Part shown: piece after piece, positions 25,161 through 39,553 of the stretch
Position numbering within the stretch: the first letter of the stretch is position 1
Layout: each line of letters opens with the position of its first letter
From: Varroa destructor
Taxonomy: Eukaryota > Arthropoda > Arachnida > Mesostigmata > Varroidae
DNA length: 64,000 bases
Reading direction: 5' to 3'
NCBI RefSeq assembly: GCF_002443255.2
Contig: NW_019211456.1
Coordinates: forward strand, 32,609,341-32,673,340
Program-made: the position numbers and the translations under genes
The notes under the pieces: model-generated
The model's input: the letters and a program-made list of their open reading frames with translations, nothing else
Databases searched by the model: none
What the model was told of the DNA's origin: nothing

Positions 25161-28100
25161 CTAAAAGCATTATTTTCCTTGTACGTGCAGGATATCCACT
25201 ATACGAGTTAAGTACGATTACTTAGCCATTAGCTTCTTTGAACGAATTAGGAATGTTCCTTATCTATGTAGCCAGGTTAAGTGCCAGTAGCGATTGGCAG
25301 TGTTTCTATGTTTCCACCTGTTCCCGTGCGAAAAGGATTTAGTCACTTTTACCATTTTTTTTTTCAGTTTTAGTCGATTACGTGTCATGTACATTTCCTG
25401 AATTCTCTTGATACCTGCAACAAGCTTGCTGCGAATCGGAACAAAAGCACAATAAAAATCTGGGAATAGGGGAACAAACAAATAAATATAGAGCCTTCCA
25501 TTTACGTGGGCCGAAGGCGTTGTTTTCTAATCTATATCGCTTAATCCTTTCAATAACCTCGACAATCTGAGCACTTTTTTTTTTTTTGGTAAACACGTAG
25601 CGTTCGAATTGTCATAGTGAAAAGAGTGGAATTTTTGCATGTGGCTAAAGTTTAGATTTAGATCACTTGACACCGGAACCTTTCAACTTATAGTAACTCA
25701 ACGACTCACCCGAGTCTAGTGTTATGTATAAACTTAACCATTTATGATGCATAAGCCTGGCTTTGGATCCGCTGGTCTAGTCAGAGATTTTGGCATAGCG
25801 TATTGGATCAGCCAAAACAATCCGTGGAAAGCAATACACTCTCCCTATGGACTTTGTTCTCTGTTACAAATCACATTTGGATTCGGTACTCGTTCATTAA
25901 ACCAAACAGCTCGTTATGGCGCAATTTTTAACAAACTCACATTATGTTATCGCCATCTCTCTTGATGATACACTTTTTTCACATTGATTCGCTATAGCTG
26001 GTAGCTGGGATCTGTTATTTAAAGATTACAAGTCCGACACCGCGAACGAATATTTCGCCGCAAACAATTTGAAACATAATAACACTTCTACACACAGCTA
26101 ACCATATAAAATCGACATTGGCTACCATGTACAAGCAATTATAAACACGAGCAAACCAGTTGAAAAGTTTAACCAGGTGTTCAACTGTAGAAAAGTCAGT
26201 AGATATTTATATTTTTCTAATAAATTTGGCTAAAAAGAAGCTAGGATTCGATTCCCGTCAACGACATATAGTCAATCAAAATGCGGGAGCTAGTAACACT
26301 CCAGCTGTAAATGTTAAAAACCGCTGATTGATAACCGAGTTACATCAATAGAAAGGCGGTTTACATAAGATAAATATAGTAAAGCGAGCTCTTAATGCCT
26401 CAAACGACGCAATCTGAAGGAAAATAATGACGGTTGATTACCACTACACTATGTGCACTGAGGAACTGACTCGTACGGATACGATGTCGGACAGTCCTGT
26501 GCTTACCGGAATAACTAGCAAAGAACAACATCTCCGATTTTGCCGGCATTCTTTTTGTTTTTACAACTTTTCCGCGTGCTTTTGTCATCGTATGTGGTGT
26601 AGCATGGCCACGAATTTTGCAACGTACTAAATCGCAGTAGATTAACACAAAACATACACAATACATCATATCCACACTATGGCTATAATTATTAAGCACA
26701 TATTTATTATAGTGTCTTGCAGAGAGCTAAAGCAACGATCAGTCGTCATAAGGGATATCGGTATTGTTTGCACTGCACGTGCTACGATAGAAACTAACGG
26801 AAAATTAAAACCAATGCGTTAGCATTCGAACCTGGGTCACAGATCAACGTGCAAACTTGGGCTATAGAAACGTTGACGGATTTTCCTACACATACGACAA
26901 ACGAAGCATAAAATAACTACTGTGTAGGTACTGTTAGATAACCGCTTTAGGATATAACTTGTCCACCCAACTATACGTAAATCTATATAGTTTCTCTGAT
27001 ATCTGCGCATTCTTAAGATCAACATACTTAAACAAACCAAAAAGTACGAACGAGTCGCTCAAAGTGACAGTTCTGCTCTGGCCTTAATTGTATCTACCTA
27101 CTTATCGATAATCATCAGAGACAACTGAAAATCACTTTGGATTTGTTTATGTATATTGCTATCCTGTAATAACAATACTTGCTCGTTAAATCTATTTGTT
27201 CATATCGGTTGTTAATTAAAAATGATCAAAATGCCAGCTACCAAACATTGTAATACTCTCGTTGTTAATTCTCTTATAGTTCTATTGACATATAAGATGT
27301 TCGCATGTAATCCAGTCTTGGTTTTTTAGAGTCTATTACATTACACATAAATTGACGATTTCGTTTGGATAACTTCTTTATTTGACAGCTTTTTTTGTCT
27401 ATGTTCTTCCTTTATTTTTGTTAAATATTACTAAAGATCTGCCATCGGCGTAGTCGTTGACATGAGTACCTTTCACGTCAATCTTGGACGAGTACTCTTT
27501 GTCCACTACACGAAAACTCGCTTATGCCCATCCTCCAACCCTCAAGCAGGTTTCTCCATCGTCCCGTCAACTTGCTGAGAGCCACGTTGGGGCAAGCTTA
27601 ACACTGAAACCCTACGGGTTCAATATAGGCCTATTGAACTCCGGTATCAAATAAAGAGAGCCTCGCTTTTCGTCAGCCAGCGATTACTATGCCAACAATG
27701 TAACTTTGCCTCGTGTAGAATCCACGCAAGCGGCTTTAAGGCATAACATGTTACGTACCAGGTATCATCAGCGCAGGTACATAGAAGGACTAGCCTATGT
27801 AGTGATACAAGTTCGCCTGCGTTCAAACATTTAAGTATAGCCGAGCACACTGGGGTCAGAGTAGTCACACAAACGCACATGTAACGAAGACCTAGAAGTG
27901 AATTGAGCACAAGGCCAGACGTTAAGAGCTGGAGGAGTTAACATGTGACAGTGGCGCTAGCTGCGGAAATGTGGGATCCGGAAAACGTTACCCTCTACGT
28001 ACATTCACCATATCAACAATGATATGTAATGATAATATCAAAACACTGGTTCTAGTAGTGCCATGCCACTCATTGCGGAAAGTTTCGAGACCCCGGGCCT

Positions 28101-31100
28101 TGAAGATCGCTGCTGGCAGCTGCTGCACTAGGAGCAACGCAGAAGAAAACGTCCTCGTAGGCGTTGGTGCTGCAGCTGCCGCCAGTATCTTCGTTGAAAA
28201 GCTTTTCCTACGGGAAAGGATGAAGTCCTGAGGTCCTGCGACGGGAGCCACGCCGTCCCCTAGGATCGTTTAGTTCAGTTTTGTCATTGCGGTTCGGTCG
28301 ATGCCGATGTCTGTCGAAAAACCTCGTCCCTGTCAGCTTGAAGCGGATGGCTGCTACCTTCCTGCCCCCCTTCACCGACAGTACAGTGAAGGCAAGGGCT
28401 GGTCATAGAGCAAAGCGCTTGATTCGCGGCGGTGCTGATACAGTGGCGCAATGCCGGTAATGCTCAGAACTGCCAGAGCTATGAATGGAGCAGAACGATG
28501 GTGAGCAATCTTAGTGGTTGAAGTAGAAGGGATGCTGCCAAGGGACATACGGGTCTATGTGCAGGTTGGGACGAGGGGTAAGGAGGGACAACTGCCTAAG
28601 TACTATGTGTCTATCTGTACCATGCCAAACCGCCAACGCCAGGAAGATGTAAAGCGTAAGAAAGAAATTGGGTGGCTGTAAGATCTCACAGGCATCGCAG
28701 CCGTCCGCTCGCCACTCGCTCTTCCTCCGGTTCATTCATTCGCTAGCAGTTGCCCGCCGCACGAAAAGAAGAACCGACGAGGAAACAGCTCTGCGGCTAC
28801 GATATATTTTGATAAATGACATCCATCCACTCGCTCTGCCAGCCGCTTGCTGCGGACCAACCAACCGGCGGGCCGTTCGCAGGCAGGCCTAGGCCTGGCA
28901 CGATGGCGCTTTGACTAAACGGAGGCTCGTGACTTTTCCACAACACTCTCCGCTTCCTCGAAGCTGAGAAAGAGGGAAAGAAGGAGAGTGCGTTAGAGAA
29001 AGTAAAATGGAGGGGAGAAAAAACGCGCATTCGACTGCAGACTTTTGCATCTTAGAGCTAGCTGGCTATCTGTGGAGCATTCCTCGTAGACACGGACCAG
29101 CGGTGGAAATCCGGATGACAGTAGAGCCAACGCACCCCTCTGGCAGTGTTACCTATTCTTCAACCCCACTAACATGGCACCAAGAAGAGCAGTAGAAGCA
29201 GCGCCACCTCAATGACTCAGTGTGGAGGCCAGTGAGCACGCACCATTTCAAATGAAATGCTGTTACAAACCACTGAAATTCTCACAGATTCTCAGATTGC
29301 AGCTTACGAGAGGAATCGCTGTTCTAATCGATCAAAGAGTTCCGCTCGCTTATAGAGTACTGAGTTCTGGAAGCGTTTACTACTTGTTACAATTTTTGCT
29401 CGTATTTGTTGAGAAAAGGTCAAAAGTTACTATACAATTACGCGCATAGATTGCGGGCCCTGCTAACTGTTTATCGTAACCGATGTACATCGAAAACTGT
29501 ATATGCACGATCGCTTTAGGTGTTCCTGTGCGTGATAAACAAACATGGGTCATACTTACGCCTCGATCGTGGTGAAATACATTAGATAGCAATCGTCTTG
29601 TAATACTTTATAATGCATAAGTATATTAGCGAAGTTAGATAATCAATTCCCTTTCTCCGATGGGTTCTTGCTCGATTCATCATGTTAAGTTTTACTCGGG
29701 CAGCAGCACTCCGTACTACGAATCGTTTCTCATTGGTACTGGTACGACTTTGTCTCCGTCATCCTGTTTTTGATATAGACCAAAGGCGAATGAAGGCTAT
29801 ATCGAGGGAAATTCCACGCTCCTTCGTACTTCTCAGAAGAAAAACGGCCTGTTTGAGCTGGTTACCAAGCCCAATCCAATGAGGCAACCAGACGGTGATG
29901 GCAGACGTCCTGGTTTCCGCCTAGGCTCATCATCCACAAACTGATGTACAGAGGCAGGTTTCGTTGTACCTTACTCAACTTCTTCTTTCATTTTTCTCCT
30001 ATTAATACGGAATCAGGAATGCATATTTAATGTTGAAACGCTGCTCTCTCTTTGTGTTTCCGCCTGTCCTATTGTTCCCACCGCACAGCCACCACTTGAA
30101 GCGGTTGGCACCGGATTGGCACCGCTGCTGTATCTGCCGCTAGCCAAGCAGCAGCTGCCACCTTGGCCCATCGGTACTCATGATCTTCCATACCGAGCTC
30201 CGTTAGTTCTCGGTTTGGCTTGCGTTCCACAGCTTCCTCGACCTGGTCCCTTTTTTTTAGGGGACAAGATGGCAAGCTGGTAGGATTTAGAGGATACAAC
30301 GCCATTAGGGTATGCTGCTCAATAAGCAAAGGGGCAACAGCAGTAAGGAGCCAAATAAACCAAGGCACTAAAACTCAAGGCATGCCGAGGGGCAAATGGG
30401 CTATGAACCGAATGCATGTTGCCAGTGTGAGGGCAAGTTAGAAATGGCTTCAAGCTGGCAGACTCTCGAGAAGAGAGAAAGGAAGAAAACGGAAAGCGCG
30501 AATCTAAATGCACCAGATGCCACTGCCAGCGCCATATAGCAGGTGAGGCTGGCTTTGGAGTAGAAGATAAAGCGGAGTGTTTGATACATAGATTCTACTA
30601 CCTCAAGGTTTCGCGTCTGCTTGCAATACGCTAACACAGGTCAAGCCACTGATAATGGCGCACGAAGTTGTGAGTATTTGTGACTGCTGGCCACGCGTGT
30701 GTCTGTATCATTAAACTGATACACTTACACATGATCGAGAAAAATTATACGTGAACATAACCCACTTAAATTTTAAAAATAAAAGGTTATGGCTTTTGTC
30801 GTAATATCATTTTCCAATCCGTTTATCGAATTGCAGGCCTTCTAAACCTAGTACGTTCAGCTACTTTAGAACCAGAATAGAATTTTAAAAATTCACTTGT
30901 TCTACCATACATCCCCGCATTCTGTAGATCCACTTACTCAATTGATGAGTACAGCAAACCCAAAGACTCTTATATAGTAGTCCAATTGTCCCTTTTATCA
31001 ATAATCAAGTAGTAATACTTTAAACTTTTTGAGTCTTTGTTACATGCGCAAAATAAATTAAGTTCAACCAGAAATAGAGTAGGTATATACTTCTGTTAGT

Positions 31101-31400
31101 TTAAATATGTGCGCCTAAGTTAAAAAGTGTCATTACAATGGCCTCTTAAATTATTTATCGAAACTAGCCATGCTTGCTCTGTCCTATCCTCTACAGACAC
31201 CCTATTTACGGAGTTCCAGTCTATAGCGGAACAAAAGAACAGTTAAAGTATAAAGAAAATTATATATAACGTTAGTAGGCAAAAAAAAAAAATAAGATGC
31301 ATACGCGTGCCATCTACAGGTGGGTTCTGTATGGCTGGTCCAAACTCCAACCCTCCATTACTAGAGCAGGCCATTAGGGACTTGCAAAATCAAGTTAACT
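25161..31400. other. long non-coding stretch
   Basis: The 73-codon ATG frame at 25744-25965 is compositionally ordinary but unrecognised and has no splice-site support. The rest offers only short frames; 26.0-27.5 and 30.7-31.3 kb are markedly AT-rich. Confidence 0.5.
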
Positions 31401-33200
31401 TGTATCTGCTCTTCTCTGCACGTATAAATTTATGTATCAGCAAGATTTATCATCTCACCGTAGCTTCACAAAGTTAAAACCAATGAATCCTAGAAATTCA
31501 CGTGGAGAACACTTTATTTACTATCTGTTCTACAAACTGATTATTGGCCCTTTAGGCATCTCCCTACAACCAGCAGTTCTCCCTGTTTTCACGATCTTAG
31601 CAGGACCTGCGGGCGAAGCAGCTGTTGACTACAAAACATTAACAAAATCTTCAACCCGAGTCATATCCCCGATCCTTCAATCGTTTCGCCGCTCGCTGTT
31701 CGTTCTTTTCCTTTTTTCTTTTTCTTCTTCAATGGTAGGACTCAGCCAGCAGAAGGGAGTGGCCGGGCCCGTGGCTTCTCTGCAAGAGCCCAAACGGCGA
31801 CATGAAGACGCCTAGATAGTTGAGAAGGGAACAGGAAGACTAGTGCGCGTGTGTGTCTGTGCGTAGGAGCAGTGAGTAGGGGGTGCAAGCGCCTGAGCTG
31901 TCCGGCCTGCGCCACAGGGAACGGGCAAGTTCGAGAACAGCAAAGGGACAGCTGCTAGGAGAACGGCCTGCCTTACTGACTGAACTAAGCAGGGGGGAAT
32001 TTTAGATCACACGGCTTCTGTTGAAAGGTCTTCTAGCAGCAGCTATTGCAGGAGCGATGGGGGTGGCTGTGGCGGCAGCCGTAGTCTAGTCTAGTCGCTT
32101 ACGAGCTGGCGGTGAAACGAGGGAAGAGAGATAAAAATTCGGGTGGAGGCGATTGCTAAGCAGGAGCGTGGGGGACGAAAGACTTCGGTAAAGATGCCAG
32201 TCGCGCTCTGCCTTGAAACGCAACGGAGCCGATCTACGAACGATGAACTCGACCATGCCGTTCCCTGGCAATTGGGTTGACTTTGCCCCCATTGAAAAGC
32301 AGAGCTGGCGAAACTGGTCGCTGGCTCACTGGCATTAGGGTCAGAGGAAACCCCTAACTGGAGAAGTGGGGTGGAGTTTGGCATCGTGACGAAGCTCATA
32401 CAGGAAAGCCGACAACGGTGACAACAACACCAACAACAGCTACGGCAGCGACAACGACGAAAACTCTGCTACCGCCGCCGCAGCTGCAGCCAGACGGGAA
32501 TCAGAAAAAGAGAGAAGATGCTTTTTCGTAATTGAATTTCTGAGCAGATCTTCTTTTACTTCTCGACTTAGCCTAGTCTTCGTTCGTTCGTTCGTTTAGC
32601 AACCGGCTGACTCGGCGTTCCACTTTGCCTGTGTAGTGCCCAGTGCCTGCTGCTTTCAGAAGAAGCGGGGTGCTCAGTGGGTGGGCGTTTCGTGAGCGTT
32701 TTCTTTTCCGCCCTAAAGCGGAAGGAACGCGCAGGAGTCGTCCTCCGAAGAACAGGACGACGCTTTTGAAACGGTGGGCAGCGCAAGCAATAGCCGTCTG
32801 GACGGACGTTTGCCCGAGTTAGATAGGCGTTTTCTATCGCTGTTATTTGTTGATTTTTTGTCCACGAACAGTCAACACATACGACAAGAGAGGGAAAAGA
32901 AGATGGAAGCGCGGGTCGGAAGGCTGAGCTGGAAGAAACATCGCGAGAAAGATTCATACGAATGTACAGGGAATTAAGAATTTCCTGACAAGTTGTCCAC
33001 CAAGTGCGACCAATAGGATCCGCCACTTTCAAAGCGAATCGATCACTAGCACGCGCACTCCACACGTGAAGCGGCTGCATGTCGTGGATGAACTTGTACT
33101 CGAGAGAAAGAGCCAGGGAGCAAGCAAACGAAAGGGGCATACAGAAACGACAAAAGTTGAATTCGTTTTCTAGACAAGCTAAAATGTTTTGTTAGGCGTA
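31401..33200. other. GC-richer stretch with two unconvincing ATG frames
   Basis: Plus 31432-31815 (127 codons) begins a few bases after a TATAAAT motif. Minus 32568-33140 (190 codons) is the longest frame here. Both lack repeats, domains or any similarity I can name, and each overlaps open frames on the opposite strand. A TTCG tetranucleotide run lies at 32579-32594. Confidence 0.35.
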
Positions 33201-36200
33201 GCGAAAGTGCCAGTGGAAAATATCAACTAGCGATAGATGCATACGACCGTATTTCTAGGGAAGACCCTATTTCTGCTCACAGCAGAGGAATGTATTCATT
33301 TTCGTACACGCATTTCTTCGTTGGGACTTTATTGGGAAGTAATGCTGGTGCTACTGATTATGCACAAGCTGTAAATTCCAAAAGGATCCCTACTCGTTTA
33401 TAGCGTACAATTCGTTAAGCCAACAGAACGCCGCAAGGAGTTGATATGGGAAGCACACATTCATATACCTACAAACAAATAAGTATGTTCTACGTTGCTA
33501 ACACAGATCACATTGTGACTAGATTGGCGTAGTTATGTGTGCGTGTATTTAAGTTAGCTCATCTGTACATTCAATCTTGTTCGGTATTATTCTAGGAACG
33601 TCCTATAAGCTTTCGATAAGTTATGAATACGGATCGATAGAGCTGTCAACTGCCTGTCGCGGTACAGAATAGCCTATTTGATAACGCGTAAAATAGGCAG
33701 AAAGTTTACGCGATTCGATAGCATACCCTACAGGATCGACCGTGAACTCATTTCTCGTAATAACAAAACTTCTAGTCCAACCTCTACACCGGAAAGTATT
33801 TGGTACGATGATCACTGAACGCATACGATCGGCTCACCGTGTGTTGCCTCTACAATAGAATATAAATAGAACGAAAGCGACAAACTTGCCCAAGTGTACT
33901 CCATTCGAAGTCGTATAACGCTTTACGTAACACTTAATACCATTCTTTCTTTCATCGGCAGACTACGCTAGCAGTAGACGATCGGTACAAATGAATATTG
34001 TTGGACAAGGGCTCATTTTCCGTGCAACAAGCAGGGCACAGGTTCGGTCATTTTTCTATCTGTTGTTTTTCTTTTCCTTTATCTTTTCATGTAGTGGTAT
34101 ATTCATCGTGCGAGTGCAGTATTTCATTGGTCCAGCTAGCAAGCAATGGGCGACAACCCTTTATGCCCACGCACGAAATACGGCCGTATAAACAAACACA
34201 TGTGCGTTGTTATATCACGTCCTTGGCAGTCCTGTTCGCTTCCCCAGCCCGCCTATTACCGCTTGGATATCGTGCACATACACACACACACCCCCGCTTG
34301 CTCACTATTATGTACATGTGCTATCCGTGGTTGGCAGAAAAGTGTCTCTCGAAAAGCTCACTGGTCTTTGATGTGCGCGATTTGCATGCATAGCTTCGTG
34401 TCGCCGGTATTGTTATCATCAGAGACAATTTGGTGTGAGCGACAAATATGAAAATATAAGACACCAAACCAATTCGAAATAATGACTGATACCAATGAGT
34501 TGGCCGTAAGTCAATCACTTAGGTACTACCTCTTGTCGTCGCATGTGAAACGTTACTCAACATTATTACTACGCTTTGCGGTAGCGGTGAGACGATCTCT
34601 AGTTGCTATTCTGCTTGAAGTCGTGGCTCTATCAGAAGTAACACAAACATTTCCGTGGTGCACTGCCGCTGCCGAAAAATTATGTCGCAACGGTAACAGA
34701 CGAAAAACTCTTTATATATACATGTTACTTTATTAGAATCATATTAATAGTGTTATATGTGTAGTACAATAATATAGTAAAGTGGCTACTAAGCGTGACA
34801 AAAGGCGCTAAAGGGAGATAACAGAAGAAGACGCCGACGTTTTGTCTGTCGCTACCGCTAGCCCATACTAAAATCCTTCATTTCTCTATAGGCTAGCGAT
34901 CATGTCACAGGAATTAATGGTAAAAGTGGCTCTCCCGCTTATGCTACAGTTGCTATTCCCAGCGATATCGTAGTGGCGCTGGTTGGCAGGATGACGGTGG
35001 CCGTTATGGTGGACCTTGGAAAGGCGAGGAAGCAAGTGGTCGGGAGGACACCCAGGCAGAAAGCCAGGCACATGGCACTAGCAGGCATCATCCACATTCA
35101 GCTACTAGTATCACCACCATTACTATATTCCATTAGTATCGTTTCTGCCCGCAACGATTGAGCTGCCTGTATTACGACTAGCTTCAACGGTACTGACAAC
35201 AACACCACCTGGTGCCACAACTTCACCACCGGTGCTACGAACGTTACTATTAAAGCTGTCGCGGCCGTTGTTGCCGACGCCAGCAGTAATGGCGTCCTCT
35301 CCACCACTGATGGAGCATTGTGCTGGACTGAAATGAGCTGCGGTAAAGAAGGAACGCCACGTCGTTGCCGCTGAAGTTGTGTATGCCCAGCAGCTACTGT
35401 TGCAATTGCCCCGCTGCACTACCGGCAACAGTTGCAACAGCAGTGGACTGTTGTCGCAACTCTTGCCGAGCTGTAGGTGCACGAAGCGTCATTGGAACTT
35501 CTGGAAACCGAGCCAATACCGTCGCAGAAGCACTACCAGCTAGATCGTTGCCGCATCATCGTCGCCACCGGTGACACGATCGCAACTGGCAACCATTATA
35601 CAATCTGCTAGATATGTCGCTTTCGTATGGGCATGTTAACTCTCTCCCAGACTATCCCCCATACTCACTGCCCCTGCCTCTCCTGCTTTTTCACCAGCTC
35701 TAACTCACTCCTTCCGTTAATTTACTATCGCTGATTTCCTTCAATCGTCCGTCGTGGTCGCCTACTCGTGCCGGAAGTGGCTGTAAACGGTCTTTTTTTA
35801 GGAGTGAAACGGCCGTCATGTAGAAAGTGCTGGTCACGCTAAACACACATAACGTGCCATAGGAACAAAACTAGTGTTCCTACAAGGTATCAGAAGACAC
35901 GATAGATATCGAACTATGTATTATGGTGCGTACCATATCTTATGCTACGTACGATATAGGGGCTGAGGAACAAAACATCGGCCCGCTCTAAACGTACGAG
36001 TACTGCAACCCTCTTTGTCTATTTCTCGCAGATGATCCGTATAAGCAAGATCTAAACGCTACTCAATATTACTTTGTTGCTGTTCTCAGCCAAATGTGCA
36101 ACGAGCTCTGACCCGACCTCTGAAGTCGGATCCGTTGTATGCTACCCACTTGGCTGGACTAGTTCACTTGCCCCGTTACAACAGCTTCTGTTGTTCCAGT

Positions 36201-36365
36201 GTTACGCGACATCTTTACTATCATTTCTGTATAGTAAACTCACTGTAGAATGTGGATCATTCAATTAGTTGAATAGTTTATTTTAGCAATTCAACCGCAT
36301 TGCTTTGGTTACTGTTTCGACTGCTTAGTTTCTCTGATATAGATCTTCTACTATCGTGTTCCCCT

Positions 36366-36396
36366 ACCCTAAAACAAATGCGACCCTAAAACAAAT
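36366..36396. repeat. direct repeat ACCCTAAAACAAAT x2
   Basis: Two exact 14-base copies (36366-36379 and 36383-36396) separated by GCG. Related CCTAA motifs recur at 36484-36517. Confidence 0.9.
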
Positions 36397-37648
36397 ATCC
36401 GATACGCCTACCTGATTTTACCTCTGGTTCCCGTCATATAGGGATACTATTATTCCACTACTTCCTTAAGACCTTTCCGTTATCCTAAAATTAGACCCTA
36501 ATTTTCAAATATTAGGGTACTTACGGAAGGAGCCTAGTGAAAGTTCCGATATGCTTTAGAAACATACAACTATTATCTCAAACCTATGTTGAACTATGAA
36601 CAATTCAATACTATGTTGAACTCCATGGTCCAAATCGACGTCTTCCGAAAATTCACTTTAGCAATTTTTGCGTGGAACTTAAATAAGTAGGCAGCTTTTT
36701 AAGTTTCACGAAGTCTTCAGCGTTGAATCTCTCCAGTCTTAGATCACTATAGCTCACATATGTAATATGTACACATAAAGTAGGTTGCTGGGAGAGTAAT
36801 GGCGATTTATTATTGTTTTACATTTTTTTTTTCGTTATTTTTTTGTTTATACCCAATGCTATCGTGTTGTTCAGATAACAAGCTTTTATTTTTGAGTCTG
36901 AACTCTGAAAATAGATACAAAATGGTCGCATAACAGAACTTTTATTATTACGTTATTATTCGTTATGCGCGACGGTCCCAGAGCTGCCGAAACAATCCTA
37001 AATTGATAAGACGCATACGCTAAAAACTATTGTTAATTGTACTTGTTAAAAATAACTTACTACTTTCAAACATGGCACTTTCGGCCTAAAAACGTACCTT
37101 ATCGATATTTGTACGACGATTTGACGAGGACTGTCTTTTTCAGAGAAGATGATTACTAGATACGTTCTTATATCCTAGCTGTAAAGTCTTCATGGTACCT
37201 TGGAAAAATGTCCTGGGTTGCTTCTTGACATTACCGAAAAGTCAGTGTCGCAGATTCACTTGACAAGCTTATCTTTGATACCCAAACCCAAAATAAAACT
37301 TGCGGAAATATTCAACCATCAACAGATAAGTATTTGAAAAAGTTCTTCTTCTTCTTCTTACTTGGAAAAGTTGTTGCTAGTTGGATGGTATTACGCATCC
37401 TATAGGACCTTATTTATCAGTTCACCACAAAAAGTGTATGATTGACTATACTATTATTTAGTCACGTACTAAAATAATTCTAGATTGTAACGCGCGAAAA
37501 ATCGAAATTTTAGTTACATGTGTAAAATAATAGCTCTTATTAAACACAGGAAAATGAAAAAGCTTCTGAACATAATTTCAGAGTATTTAAACACTTATAA
37601 GAGTGAAGCACAGCGTTGAATGAGTAATTCATGTATTTTGCCATTTTG

Positions 37649-37652
<4 letters not shown>

Positions 37653-37696
<44 letters not shown>
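37653..37696. repeat. (TA)22 microsatellite
   Basis: Twenty-two uninterrupted TA units, the longest uninterrupted dinucleotide run noted outside the palindrome. Confidence 0.95.
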
Positions 37697-37699
<3 letters not shown>

Positions 37700-39532
37700 C
37701 CCATGTGAATGTGTCCGACTTATAACTAAACCCACTTCTACTGTGCTGGTACGCCGTTCTCGCAACACAAGCGGCAGACTGACCCCCATCTAATCCAGAA
37801 ACTCGACGGTACCGACTGATAGTGAGGTTCTGTGTACGCGTCTGATCTTTATTCTTCGACCTTTCTTTGGTAGCAGGACATTCGCTTTCTATTCGTTGGT
37901 TAGCCGTACATATAGTTTCCATGCAAGAATGTGAACGCATGTGCATATTTCTCGTATTCATCCATAAGGTCTGGTCCCTTCTTTCACCCCCGCGGTCGCC
38001 GGATCTATTGAAACTGTGCCAGCCATAACGCTAGACACGCATACATATAGCGCAGAACCATGCTCACAGATATACAGGCTCGCGCATTGATCACACAGTG
38101 CATAATACGCGCTTTGTGATATTTTAGGGGTGTTCGACGACCCCTTGCAATGTGAACGCGAGAATACGTCGCAGAGCCGGAGTTAACCTCGCAGAACTTC
38201 ACCACCGGCATCTTTAAAACCAGGATAGTAGGCCTTAAGCAATTCAGTCACCCGAACGAAGGTGCGACAATCAGCTCGAACCAGCGTCCGGTCTGAACGC
38301 AACTCTTGATGTTATTGGATGCTCAGTGGCCATGTGTTGCTCTCCTCGAACGCATTGAGGGGTTTTGCGAGGAAACCGTGCTATTGGCTCTAGCAATAGT
38401 TATTGTTAGAATGACCACCGTGTACAGCGAATGCACATTGTAGATTGTTGAGTTTGTCGTCGGCGGTAGAGAAAGGTCCATGCTGTTTGCCGGTGTATCA
38501 GCTAACGCGGGATTATCTTTTTGCGCCTATAACAGTAGATTTTGATAGTGGTACGTAGCACGAATTAGAAATGGTAAATTATTTGTAATATCAATGAGTC
38601 TGTTACATGAAAGAAATTTGTGAAACGAAATAAAGGTAAAGGAAATTGGATGAGAGCAACTTATGTCTGCTGGGAACAGGTAATGACGGGTGTACTGCGA
38701 TAACAGCGTTACCGTTTGATATCTATTTTTGTTGTCACTATTTCTCTTACTGTTGACGGCCATATTTGATGATGAGCGACGACTTTTCGGTAGTGGCCGT
38801 GGACAGAGTTGAAACCTTCGTCGCAGCTATTACGGAAGCGGAATTAGAGTGGTGACCTACGAGTGCGTCGGCTTGATGTTTAGGCGGTCGCCACTATCTT
38901 CTTTCGAATTGATAAAAACAGCCTCTCGTATCATCCCTCTCGCGGTTCAGAATAAAAAAGAAAGACGAAGTCGACAGACAAGCCGCCATAATCGACATCG
39001 ACATCAACATCATTGTGATCACCAACGGCCTTGTGCTTCCCAACGCCATCAAGATCATCGGCATCGCAGCCACGAGCACGACCATAATCTTCATTGATGG
39101 TGAGAAATCGGCGAGAACTTCGACGAAGACATTGACATAACTGTCGCAGATGTTCTAGTAGCTACCACGCCAGAGCTGTTAGAGTTCCGTTGACTTCTTC
39201 ACGCTGTAGAACGACGGGCAAACGAATAGCGCTTACACTAACAACAACGGCGACGACAGCAGCAACTCCAGCAACTGGCCAGCAAAAAAAGGAAGGGGAA
39301 AGAAATGATATGACGTTGATGGAGGAGATTAGGCAACGGAGGCGACATGGACGCTAGTAACATTGCTAAAAGATTACCACCGATGTTGCCGCGCCAGAGA
39401 ACAGCATCACCACTGGTCTGTTGTTGCCATTTCCGCTGTTTTTAATCTTGTTGGGGGCGTTTGACGCTGCTACACAGGTTAGTAAGGTTACATAAGTACA
39501 GGTTAGTGCGTATACGCTGCCCATAGCGTCAC

Positions 39533-39553
39533 CAGCAGCAGCAGCAGCAGCAG
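39533..39553. repeat. (CAG)7 microsatellite
   Basis: Seven perfect CAG units. Confidence 0.95.

Noticed and set aside
26243..26256. GATTCGATTCC, similar to a tRNA B box
   Set aside because: The only A-box-like sequence is about 8 bases away, too close for a tRNA gene.
26822..26840. Minus-strand GGTTCGAATGC, similar to a tRNA B box
   Set aside because: No A box at the right distance and no cloverleaf; such short matches occur by chance.
31834..31845. GGAAGACTAGTG identical to the start of miR-7
   Set aside because: The match stops after 12 bases, the following sequence is GCGCGTGTGTG rather than the rest of the microRNA, and no hairpin partner is nearby.
32568..33140. 190-codon ATG frame on the minus strand
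   Set aside because: The longest ordinary-looking frame here, but no domain, splice site or promoter supports it and it overlaps a plus-strand open frame. Transcript data could revive it.
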